Assembly: GCA_900321265.1 (NCBI GenBank)
Contig: ONVJ01000219.1
Span: 1-13,986, forward strand
Direction: 5' to 3'
Origin: an uncultured Eubacteriales bacterium
GTDB lineage: Bacteria; Bacillota; Clostridia; Oscillospirales; CAG-272
DNA length: 13,986 bases
The notes beneath the pieces were generated by a model. It made no database searches and was not told the DNA's origin. It saw only the letters and a program-made list of their open reading frames with translations. Positions 1 to 5,587 of this stretch are shown piece after piece (the first letter of the stretch is position 1; every line of letters begins with the position of its first letter). The position numbers and the translations under genes were made by a program.

Positions 1-15
1 ACCGCGGGTTCTCGA

Positions 16-49
16 GCAGAATCTGCGGTATCCTGTCCGCAGATTCTGC
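16..49. repeat. Perfect 13-bp inverted repeat (hairpin)
   Basis: GCAGAATCTGCGG (16-28) is matched exactly by its reverse complement at 37-49, with an 8-base loop. It directly abuts the next hairpin at 50-86. It lies beyond the 3' end of the oxidoreductase gene on the minus strand. No T-run follows it on either strand, so it is not a classical terminator alone. It may be half of a composite intergenic element. Confidence 0.75.
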
Positions 50-97
50 GGGGGTGTTAAAAAAGTCGGACTTTTTTAACACCCCCCTATTTTTAGT
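50..97. terminator. Long AT/GC hairpin, probable terminator
   Basis: GGGGGTGTTAAAAAAG (50-65) pairs perfectly with 71-86 around a five-base TCGGA loop, giving a 16-bp stem. On the plus strand it is followed by a T-rich tail (88-94), which fits rho-independent termination of a gene lying off the left edge. It also sits about 20 bases past the stop codon of the minus-strand oxidoreductase and could end that transcript, although there is no T-tail in that direction. The GTGTTAAAAAAGT core resembles hairpins I recall as common between genes in gut Clostridia; that is memory, not a search. Confidence 0.65.
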
Positions 98-105
98 GTT
101 ATGTT

Positions 106-1956
106 TCAGTATGCCCTGACCTCGAACACGGTGACGTCCTTCGCTCCGTTTGTCGCGAGGAAGATGAATTCGACCTCGTCGGCGGCGGTGGGTTCTATTG
201 CCGTGACCGACAGCCGCTGATGGTTGCCGCGGATCTCATACCTGCCCACGCACTCTCCGCCTCTCTTCAGGACTATGTCGTAGTCCTTGACGAGCTCGGG
301 CGGGATGCCGATGCGCTGCTGATCCTGGCGGTTCTGCGACATCGTGATCCTTATCGGATAGGCAAAGTTCGAATCGAAGGTGACACGAAGCTCCGAGACC
401 TTCTTCTCCTCACCGAATGACATCCTGAGCCTCTCTCCGCCGGCTGCGATCCCGTCGGATGTCCAGCCGTTGTAATCGTCGCCGATCTTTCTCGAGACTC
501 CGTTGGCGACGAGCCCTGCGGCTCCCTTTGACGTCGATGAAGCGCTGAATGAGGCACCTTGCGCGAGGTCGTCGCTGTCGGTGTTCTTAAATGGCAGCGG
601 CAGCCAGAGATCGTCCTTCAGAAGCTGCTGCTGAAGCTCGCCGACATGAGGAGCAAGCTCTCTCGGAGTGTCGATGCCGTATTTCCCGCAGAGAGCGGCG
701 GCGGTACCGACAGCCTGTCCGCCTATCGCGCAGCAGCCGAGTATCCTCGTCGAGGCGAGCCCGAGCTTCGTCGTCGAGATGTCGCGTCCGGCCATAAACA
801 GGTTCTTTATGTTCTTCGAGTAATATGAGCGGTAGGGGATGGTGTAAACGCCCAGGAAGTGGTGGCAGTCGGAGGGGAGGAGGTCGAAATCAAGCAGGCC
901 GTGGGCCGCGTGAAGATCGACGCACCATCCGCCGTATACGACCGCGTCATCAAATATCCTGTGCTCGAGGATATCATTCTCGGTAAGGATATAGTCTCCC
1001 ATGAGACGGCGGGATTCCCGCATGCCGGGCAGAGCGCCAACCCAGCTGAGCGCGTAGTTCTCGGCCCCGTGATCGCCGCCGTTCTTTATGTGATCCCAGA
1101 TGCCGTAGGCATAGGCGTAGAGATCGTCCCTGATCTTCTCGTAATCGGGTATGATGTCGTCGCCGTCTCCCATCAGCTCGAGCCACCAGTAGCCGTAATC
1201 GACCGCCTTGCAGCTGCAGGCCGAGAGCCTCAGCCATTCCTCGGGATCGGGGGCCATGCTGGCGTCGACCTTCATCGTCTTCGAGTGGACGCGGTATCTC
1301 AACTGATGCTCTGTCAGCTTCTTCGCGTAGGAGGGCGGCGTGAACTTCACCGGGTGTCCGGTGTCGTAGGCCTTGAGCAGGATGGTGTTGCCCATTCTGT
1401 CGTTGTTGGCCTCTTCGGGAGCCGTGGGCTCTCCGAATTCCGACTTCGCCTCGCTGCCCTGGCGGTATTCAGCCCCGGCAAAGTAGCCGAGAGTCCCGTT
1501 CCCGGTGCAGTCTGCAAAGAGGGGCGCCGTGAATCTGTAGCGCATCTCGGTCGTTTCCTGGAAGCAGTAAATAGCGCTGATCCGATCCCCGTCGGTCTCG
1601 ACGTCGTACATGACGGTGTTGAAGAAGACGGTGAGATTCTTCTCCGCCTTCGCTTTTTCGAAGAGGACGCTGTCCCAGATCGAATAGCAGAAATCGTCGT
1701 TGCAGGCCTTGTTGTCAAGCATCATCTCGTAAACGAGGCCGCCCTCGGCATAATCGGTCTGCTTCAGGCTCTGGTCGGCTCCCGATATATGGATGCGTAT
1801 CTCTGAGGACGCGTTTCCGCCCAGCACCGGGCGTGCGTGTATAAGCGCGGTCCTTGTTCCCTGCCTCGCAGCCGCGATCGCGGCGCAGAGTCCGGCCATT
1901 CCGCCTCCGACCACAATAAATTCATAATTTTCTTCTCTGTTACGGTTAAGCATCAT
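106..1956 (-). CDS. FAD-dependent oxidoreductase (FAD_oxidored family) with C-terminal beta-sandwich-like domain
   Basis: This 616-residue, probably cytoplasmic flavoprotein starts with a Rossmann FAD-binding fold: VVGGGMAG at about residues 15-22, followed by the family motif GGNASSEIR at 46-54. A second nucleotide-binding or substrate segment (LFMAGRDIS and a GxxxG stretch) lies about two thirds along. The last 150 or so residues (from about 460) look like a beta-sandwich resembling F5/8-type or CBM-like modules. The family (PF12831 type) is common in carbohydrate-degrading bacteria, but the substrate is unknown, so no reaction can be assigned. There is no signal peptide. Two ATGs are adjacent at 1956 and 1953; a GGCGGTGG ribosome site precedes both and the choice is open. 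The gene appears monocistronic, with its own promoter, and is divergent from mscL. Confidence 0.88.
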   Translation of the reverse strand: MMLNRNREENYEFIVVGGGMAGLCAAIAAARQGTRTALIHARPVLGGNASSEIRIHISGADQSLKQTDYAEGGLVYEMMLDNKACNDDFCYSIWDSVLFEKAKAEKNLTVFFNTVMYDVETDGDRISAIYCFQETTEMRYRFTAPLFADCTGNGTLGYFAGAEYRQGSEAKSEFGEPTAPEEANNDRMGNTILLKAYDTGHPVKFTPPSYAKKLTEHQLRYRVHSKTMKVDASMAPDPEEWLRLSACSCKAVDYGYWWLELMGDGDDIIPDYEKIRDDLYAYAYGIWDHIKNGGDHGAENYALSWVGALPGMRESRRLMGDYILTENDILEHRIFDDAVVYGGWCVDLHAAHGLLDFDLLPSDCHHFLGVYTIPYRSYYSKNIKNLFMAGRDISTTKLGLASTRILGCCAIGGQAVGTAAALCGKYGIDTPRELAPHVGELQQQLLKDDLWLPLPFKNTDSDDLAQGASFSASSTSKGAAGLVANGVSRKIGDDYNGWTSDGIAAGGERLRMSFGEEKKVSELRVTFDSNFAYPIRITMSQNRQDQQRIGIPPELVKDYDIVLKRGGECVGRYEIRGNHQRLSVTAIEPTAADEVEFIFLATNGAKDVTVFEVRAY

Positions 1957-1986
1957 TCCACCGCCTTGTCATTTTATTTGATTATT

Positions 1987-2015
1987 ATTATATTACCTAA
2001 CTTAGAAAAAGTCAA
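1987..2015 (-). promoter_or_regulatory. Sigma-A-type promoter of the oxidoreductase gene
   Basis: On the minus strand the -35 is TTGACT (2015-2010) and the -10 is TATAAT (1992-1987), with a 17-base spacer. It lies about 30 bases before the start codon, inside an AT-rich stretch, and is preceded by an A-rich AAAAC run. The match is close to consensus. Confidence 0.85.
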
Positions 2016-2029
2016 GTTTTATCGGAGAG

Positions 2030-2226
2030 CAGGATGAAATCACATCAAGCGGAGCAAAAAACGCAGTTTCTCATGCAAACATATCCTGTTCTGCCCGACA
2101 GGATCAAGGCTGCACCGCAACCGAAACCGACACTGTAAGAGCCGCACGGGCGGGAGCGATGTCCGGTTTTTCAGTCGGTGAAGGAACTGTCTCAAAAAAG
2201 CCTTTTCGATTCCCTGCAAAAAAAAC
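2030..2226. other. Non-coding stretch between divergent promoters
   Basis: This is the central part of the 332-base gap between the oxidoreductase and mscL. No ORF with a ribosome site is evident. It holds a 7-bp inverted repeat (ATCCTGT at 2083-2089 and ACAGGAT at 2098-2104). A GGAACTGTCTCAAAAAAG string at 2183-2200 resembles the ends of some insertion sequences, but no partner end is visible. I see no further structure. Confidence 0.4.
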
Positions 2227-2255
2227 TTGACAAATCACTTGTTTGATTATACAAT
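2227..2255 (+). promoter_or_regulatory. Sigma-A-type promoter of mscL
   Basis: A perfect -35 TTGACA (2227-2232) is followed after 17 bases by TACAAT (2250-2255). An A-run lies just upstream. Start of transcription is expected near 2262, giving a short leader of about 27 bases before the ATG. Confidence 0.88.
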
Positions 2256-2266
2256 TATATTAACCT

Positions 2267-2286
2267 AAAAACTTCCGGAGGTTTTT
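2267..2286 (+). promoter_or_regulatory. Shine-Dalgarno site embedded in a palindrome
   Basis: The mscL ribosome site GGAGG (2277-2281) sits seven bases before the ATG. It lies inside a 20-base near-palindrome whose arms, AAAAACT and GGTTTTT, can pair (one G-U) around a six-base TCCGGA loop. The RNA hairpin would partly hide the site; stability is modest because most pairs are A-U. Confidence 0.5.
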
Positions 2287-2288
2287 CC

Positions 2289-2816
2289 ATGGCTAAGAAA
2301 GAAAAGAAGAAGGGCGGCTTCTGGGCCGACTTCAAGGCCTTCATTTCCAAGGGCAACGTCCTCGACATGGCCGTCGGCGTCGTTATCGGCGGCGCGTTCG
2401 GCAAGATCGTTACCGGTCTCGTCAACTACATCATCAATCCTGTGGTATCCCTGCTCACCGGAGGCGTCGATCTTGATTCGGTCAAGACCGTCCTCAAACC
2501 CGAAGTCCTCGCCGACGAGGCGGCCGGCACCGCGGGCTCTCCCGAAGTTGCGATCCTCTGGGGCATGTGGATCCAGACGATCCTCGACTTCATCATCGTC
2601 GCCTTCTGCATCTTCCTCGTGATCAGACTTATCGCCAAGGCAAAAGCGAAAGCAAACGCGAAGGAAGCCGCCGAAAAGGCAGCGGCCGACGCCGCGGCGG
2701 CCGAAAAGGCAGCCGAGGAGAAGGCAGCGGCCGATGCCGCAGCCGCCGAGAAGGAAGCCGAGAACAAGGCTCTCCGCCAGGCGATCTTCGACATCCGCGA
2801 TTCTCTCAGAAAATAA
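2289..2816 (+). CDS. mscL: Large-conductance mechanosensitive channel MscL with extended cytoplasmic tail
   Basis: MscL is the pentameric membrane valve that opens under membrane tension and releases solutes on hypo-osmotic shock. This 175-residue protein has the diagnostic amphipathic N-terminal helix and TM1 (FKAFISKGNVLDMAVGVVIG, residues 16-35 onward), a periplasmic-type loop (about 57-88), TM2 (about 90-115) and the conserved C-terminal helix ending IFDIRDSLRK. It is longer than typical members (E. coli about 136 residues) because an Ala/Lys/Glu-rich helical segment (about 117-160) separates TM2 from the C-terminal helix. That segment contains a 15-residue tandem duplication. The gene has its own consensus promoter and GGAGG ribosome site. 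It is followed by a strong hairpin terminator, so it is a single-gene unit. Confidence 0.97.
   Translation: MAKKEKKKGGFWADFKAFISKGNVLDMAVGVVIGGAFGKIVTGLVNYIINPVVSLLTGGVDLDSVKTVLKPEVLADEAAGTAGSPEVAILWGMWIQTILDFIIVAFCIFLVIRLIAKAKAKANAKEAAEKAAADAAAAEKAAEEKAAADAAAAEKEAENKALRQAIFDIRDSLRK
2673..2762 (+). repeat. 45-bp in-frame tandem duplication inside mscL
   Basis: Bases 2673-2717 and 2718-2762 encode near-identical 15-residue units, EKAAADAAAAEKAAE and EKAAADAAAAEKEAE (residues 129-143 and 144-158). The DNA copies differ mostly at synonymous third positions. They lengthen the predicted cytoplasmic helix after TM2 by one unit. Confidence 0.85.
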
Positions 2817-2852
2817 CCGGTGACGGAGCCGGTATCCCGGTTCCCGTCTGAA

Positions 2853-2902
2853 GAAAATACCCGTTCCCCGTTGCCTTGCAAGGTCGGGGGACGGGTATTT
2901 TC
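2853..2902. terminator. Bidirectional hairpin terminator between mscL and the convergent YjbQ gene
   Basis: GAAAATACCCGTTCCCCG (2853-2870) pairs with 2885-2902 over 18 bp with a single G-U pair. The loop contains a CCTTGCAAGG palindrome. The A-tract at one foot and T-tract at the other give an A/T-flanked, GC-cored stem on both strands. It sits between the convergent stop codons at 2816 and 2921. Confidence 0.85.
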
Positions 2903-2920
2903 TGTTATAAGATCAACCGA

Positions 2921-3589
2921 TCATTCGGGTTTCTTTCCGTTCTCCGCGAGTTCTTTTACCTCTTCGGCATTTCTCGCCAGATACATATCATAGTGGAAAT
3001 CGTATTCCTTTTCGCTGCCGGCGAACTTGTGGAGGGTGTTGATGACTTCTCCGCCCTTCCACTTTCTGTCTCCGACGTCCTCCTTCGTCCCCATGACCGT
3101 TACGTTGATCTGGCGGCGGCGGGCTCTGACCTGATCCCAGTCGATGAAGTAGACGTGGGCGAATTCGCCTCCGTCGAGGATGCCGTCCTTGATCGTCATC
3201 GTCTCGCTGCGTCCGAAGAAGACGCTGCGCAGATGTCCGTCGGTGTTCATCGAGGTGAAGTCGCCCGGCTCGTCGACGTATCTGCCGAACTGAGCGTGGA
3301 TCGGACCGGGATGACGGTACTGATGCTCCTCCCTGAAATCGGGGACGAGCTTTCTCATGATGTCGAGAAGATCGTGCTGAAGGTACTCAAGGTCGAATGA
3401 GTCGACGTCGTGCGAGCACTCCTGGACCATTACCGAGCATGTCGTGTGATGCGACGCGATGCAGACCGTCCCGTTCTTCACGCCTGAAGCGGCGACGATC
3501 TCCCTGATCTCTCTCGATACGTCATGGAAGGTGGGGATCCAGCCTCTCGACTGAACTTCGATCTCCTTCTGAAATACGGTGAATTCCAT
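2921..3589 (-). CDS. yjbQ: YjbQ-family (UPF0047) protein with C-terminal extension
   Basis: This 222-residue protein belongs to the YjbQ/UPF0047 family, small beta-rich proteins usually found as trimers; some have weak thiamin-phosphate-synthase activity but the physiological role is unsettled. Visible family signatures are SHHTTCSV (46-53), QE (56-57), NTDGHLRS (115-122), GRS (126-128) and FIDWDQVRARRR (148-159). The histidine in HHTT and that in NTDGH are the likely metal or active-site ligands (family knowledge). Beyond about residue 168 it carries some 50 residues not present in the second copy at 4275-4769; this tail is charged and of unknown role. The start ATG is preceded by AAGGGA. 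It is the last gene of the TIM/YjbQ/SIS/YjbQ cluster, 48 bases after the SIS gene. Confidence 0.88.
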   Translation of the reverse strand: MEFTVFQKEIEVQSRGWIPTFHDVSREIREIVAASGVKNGTVCIASHHTTCSVMVQECSHDVDSFDLEYLQHDLLDIMRKLVPDFREEHQYRHPGPIHAQFGRYVDEPGDFTSMNTDGHLRSVFFGRSETMTIKDGILDGGEFAHVYFIDWDQVRARRRQINVTVMGTKEDVGDRKWKGGEVINTLHKFAGSEKEYDFHYDMYLARNAEEVKELAENGKKPE

Positions 3590-3637
3590 TTGGATTTCCC
3601 TTTCTGTGCTTTATGATTATTTAATATAGATATCCGA

Positions 3638-4261
3638 TCATTTTTCTTCGGTCTTCGCGTTCAGTCTCTTTCCGACCGCCCCGTTCGGATGGATCACGGC
3701 AAATCTCTCGTCGGTGTATCCGGTATACTCGATAAGAGCAGTCTGGAGGGCGTCGAAGACGGCCGACGTGACAGCAAAGCTCGTGGTCCCCTGGCAATTG
3801 AATCGGTCGCATTCGCGGGTAACGGCGATCCTCAGGACAATGTCGGCTCCCTCCGCGAGCGGAGACGAGGGATTCTCGGTCAGAGTGATCACCGTCGCGC
3901 CGTTCTTCTTGCTGACCTCAAGGATCTTCAGAAGCTCGTCGGTCTTTCCGCCGCGCGAGACGAGCAGCATCACGTCGCCCTGCTTGACAAAGCCCATGGC
4001 CCCGTGCAGTGCCTCGGAGGGTGAGATGAATCTCGCCGGGCGGTCGATGCAGCACATCAGATGGGCGAAATGCCGGCAGGCGATCCCCGAGTGTCCGCAG
4101 CCCGAGGCTCCGATCCTCTCGGCCGACGCCAGCGCGATGACGGCTTTTTCGAATTCTGCGGCGTCAAGCGCCGCGGCGGTTGCCGCGAGCGACCCCGCCT
4201 CGATGTCGAAGGCGGCGTAAGCCGTGCGAAGGATGTCCTTCATGTCTTTGTTCCGGTCCAT
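3638..4261 (-). CDS. SIS-domain sugar-phosphate isomerase, KdsD/GutQ-like
   Basis: This 207-residue protein is a single SIS domain, the fold that binds phosphosugars. GASGCGHSG (51-59) is the phosphosugar loop, and SPSEALHG (80-87), LLVSRGGKTDE (99-109) and the terminal HPNGAVGKRL (191-200) match arabinose-5-phosphate isomerases of the KdsD/KpsF/GutQ type. The CBS pair found in full-length KdsD is absent, so it is a short SIS-only form. It most likely interconverts an aldose and ketose phosphate; the exact sugar cannot be read. The ATG at 4261 is chosen because a GCGGGGG ribosome site lies just upstream and it clears the preceding yjbQ stop by 13 bases; a longer reading frame to 4336 would overlap that gene. 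Confidence 0.87.
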   Translation of the reverse strand: MDRNKDMKDILRTAYAAFDIEAGSLAATAAALDAAEFEKAVIALASAERIGASGCGHSGIACRHFAHLMCCIDRPARFISPSEALHGAMGFVKQGDVMLLVSRGGKTDELLKILEVSKKNGATVITLTENPSSPLAEGADIVLRIAVTRECDRFNCQGTTSFAVTSAVFDALQTALIEYTGYTDERFAVIHPNGAVGKRLNAKTEEK

Positions 4262-4274
4262 GTCATGCCCCCGC

Positions 4275-4769
4275 TCAGTCGCCGATAACCATGACGTCGA
4301 CCGTCCTGGACCTCGCCCGCGTCGTATCGAAATCAATGAAATATATGAATCCGAAGTCGCCGAGATCGGGAACGCCGTCCCTTATTACGACTGTCACGCT
4401 GCGGCCGATGATCGAGGAGATGAGATGTGCGTCGGTGTTGTGGCAGCCCCTGGCGTCCTCTCCGTGCTCTTCGGCGAATTTCAGGGCCTTGGGGCCGGGA
4501 TGAAGGTATATACCCTCCCTCGTGCAGAGGGGCGCGATCCTGTACATGACGTCGACAAGATCCTGCTGCAGCGTCTCGAGTCCGGTCATCGACATGTCGA
4601 AGGCCGCCTCCTGAGTGATGACCGAACAGGTCGTGTGGTGGGAATAGACGGTGACGATGCCTTCCTTTATGCCCGATTCTGCGATAGTATCCTTAACGAG
4701 GCCGGTAACGTTGTGAAAGGTGACCTTTCTGTCGTCCGACTGAAGTTTGAAGTTCTTTCCGAAAGTCAT
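4275..4769 (-). CDS. yjbQ: YjbQ-family (UPF0047) protein
   Basis: This 164-residue YjbQ/UPF0047 protein is probably cytoplasmic. Signatures are SHHTTCSV (43-50), QE (53-54), LHPGPK (89-94), NTDAHLISS (111-119), GRS (122-124) and YFIDFDTTRARSR (143-155). It is clearly a paralogue of the protein at 2921-3589, sharing the HHTTCSV, HPGP, NTDxH and RAR motifs, but lacks its 50-residue C-terminal extension. It is somewhat longer than E. coli YjbQ (about 138 residues) because of an insert around the HPGP region. The start at 4769 is preferred over an in-frame ATG at 4817, because a GGGAGGAAAG site lies at the right distance and it leaves a 19-base gap from the upstream gene. Its exact reaction is unknown. 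Confidence 0.9.
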   Translation of the reverse strand: MTFGKNFKLQSDDRKVTFHNVTGLVKDTIAESGIKEGIVTVYSHHTTCSVITQEAAFDMSMTGLETLQQDLVDVMYRIAPLCTREGIYLHPGPKALKFAEEHGEDARGCHNTDAHLISSIIGRSVTVVIRDGVPDLGDFGFIYFIDFDTTRARSRTVDVMVIGD

Positions 4770-4788
4770 ATTGCTTTCCTCCCGCCGC

Positions 4789-5505
4789 TCACTTTTTCCC
4801 GGAAGTCCGGGCAGCACTTATGTCGTCGGCGGCCCGCCTGACCGCCGCTACCATCTCGTCGATCTTTGCGACGGGATCCTCCGCGTTCATTATCCCCGAG
4901 GCCGCTCCAGCTGCCTCGGAGCCTGCCATGATGAAGTCGTAGACCTCCTGTCCGCAGGTGATGCCGGCGGCCTGCTCGACCATGATCGCGGGATCGATCT
5001 CCTTGATCGCCCTGAGAGTGTCGGCCACGTAGTCCATCGGGCTGGCTCCCTTGCCGCCTCCGATGATTCCCGAGGGCTCGGGATTGATGATGTCGGGATG
5101 AAGCTCGGCAATGGCCCGGGCCTCCTCGACGCTATCCGCGCAGGCGAATATATACATATCGAGCTCTCTCGCGCGCTCGATCGTCTTCTTCATCTGAGGA
5201 AGAGACATCGGCTTTTCGCAGTGGTTTATCATCACGCCCTCGCATCCTGCGGCCTTAAGTCCCTCAGGTAGGATATCCGCGCAGCCTCTTCCCGGGCGGA
5301 GGGTGTCCATATACGTCGCGAAGACGAAGAGGTTCTTCGTGTTCTCGGCGACTCTTCTGACCTCCAGCGCGGGACAGATGAAGAGTATGTCGATATCATA
5401 TTTCGCGGCGGCGGCGTCGGCGGCAAGAGCGTACTCGAGCAGCCTGTCGCCCCAGACGTAATTCTTGGTGCCGATCTCAAAATAAGGAGTCCTGATCTTT
5501 CTCAT
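4789..5505 (-). CDS. Triosephosphate-isomerase-like TIM-barrel protein
   Basis: This 238-residue protein aligns by eye with the TIM family, nearer the short archaeal-type forms. INHCE (93-97) carries the electrophilic histidine H95. EPSGIIGGGKGAS (143-155) matches the catalytic glutamate and the phosphate-gripping loop of TIM (EPVWAIGTGK pattern). AGITCG (180-185) and ASGIMNAEDP (202-211) fit the later phosphate-binding strands. At the N-terminus K14 is retained, but the residue two before it is Gly (GTKNY) where canonical TIM has Asn. The family includes non-glycolytic members such as erythrulose-phosphate isomerases, and the company of SIS and YjbQ genes suggests a side-pathway sugar phosphate rather than glycolysis. 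A GAAGGGA ribosome site precedes the ATG. It is the first gene of the cluster; no clear promoter was found in the 82 bases upstream. Confidence 0.82.
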   Translation of the reverse strand: MRKIRTPYFEIGTKNYVWGDRLLEYALAADAAAAKYDIDILFICPALEVRRVAENTKNLFVFATYMDTLRPGRGCADILPEGLKAAGCEGVMINHCEKPMSLPQMKKTIERARELDMYIFACADSVEEARAIAELHPDIINPEPSGIIGGGKGASPMDYVADTLRAIKEIDPAIMVEQAAGITCGQEVYDFIMAGSEAAGAASGIMNAEDPVAKIDEMVAAVRRAADDISAARTSGKK

Positions 5506-5587
5506 AGCGATCCCTTCTCACTGAAACGGTGTAATAATTCCAGCAAGTGCTCCCCGAACACGGATCATCCGGCTTTTCGGACGAAAA

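Noticed and set aside
859..1806. 315-codon plus-strand open frame
   Set aside because: It is antisense to the FAD oxidoreductase, which has clear family motifs, and has no ribosome site; GC-rich codon bias explains the open frame.
2183..2200. GGAACTGTCTCAAAAAAG resembling an insertion-sequence end
   Set aside because: No matching inverted end, target duplication or transposase remnant is visible nearby; the resemblance is from memory only.
2426..2881. 151-codon minus-strand Ala/Ser-rich open frame
   Set aside because: Shadow of the Ala-rich mscL tail and it runs through the terminator hairpin.
4262..4336. Upstream extension of the SIS-domain gene to an ATG at 4336
   Set aside because: It would overlap the yjbQ coding region by about 60 bases, lacks a ribosome site there, and adds Arg-rich residues foreign to the family.
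5565..5581. TCCGG/CGGA small hairpin after the peptidase gene
   Set aside because: The stem is only four to five base pairs and no T-run follows, so it is not a convincing terminator; readthrough into the TIM-like gene remains possible.
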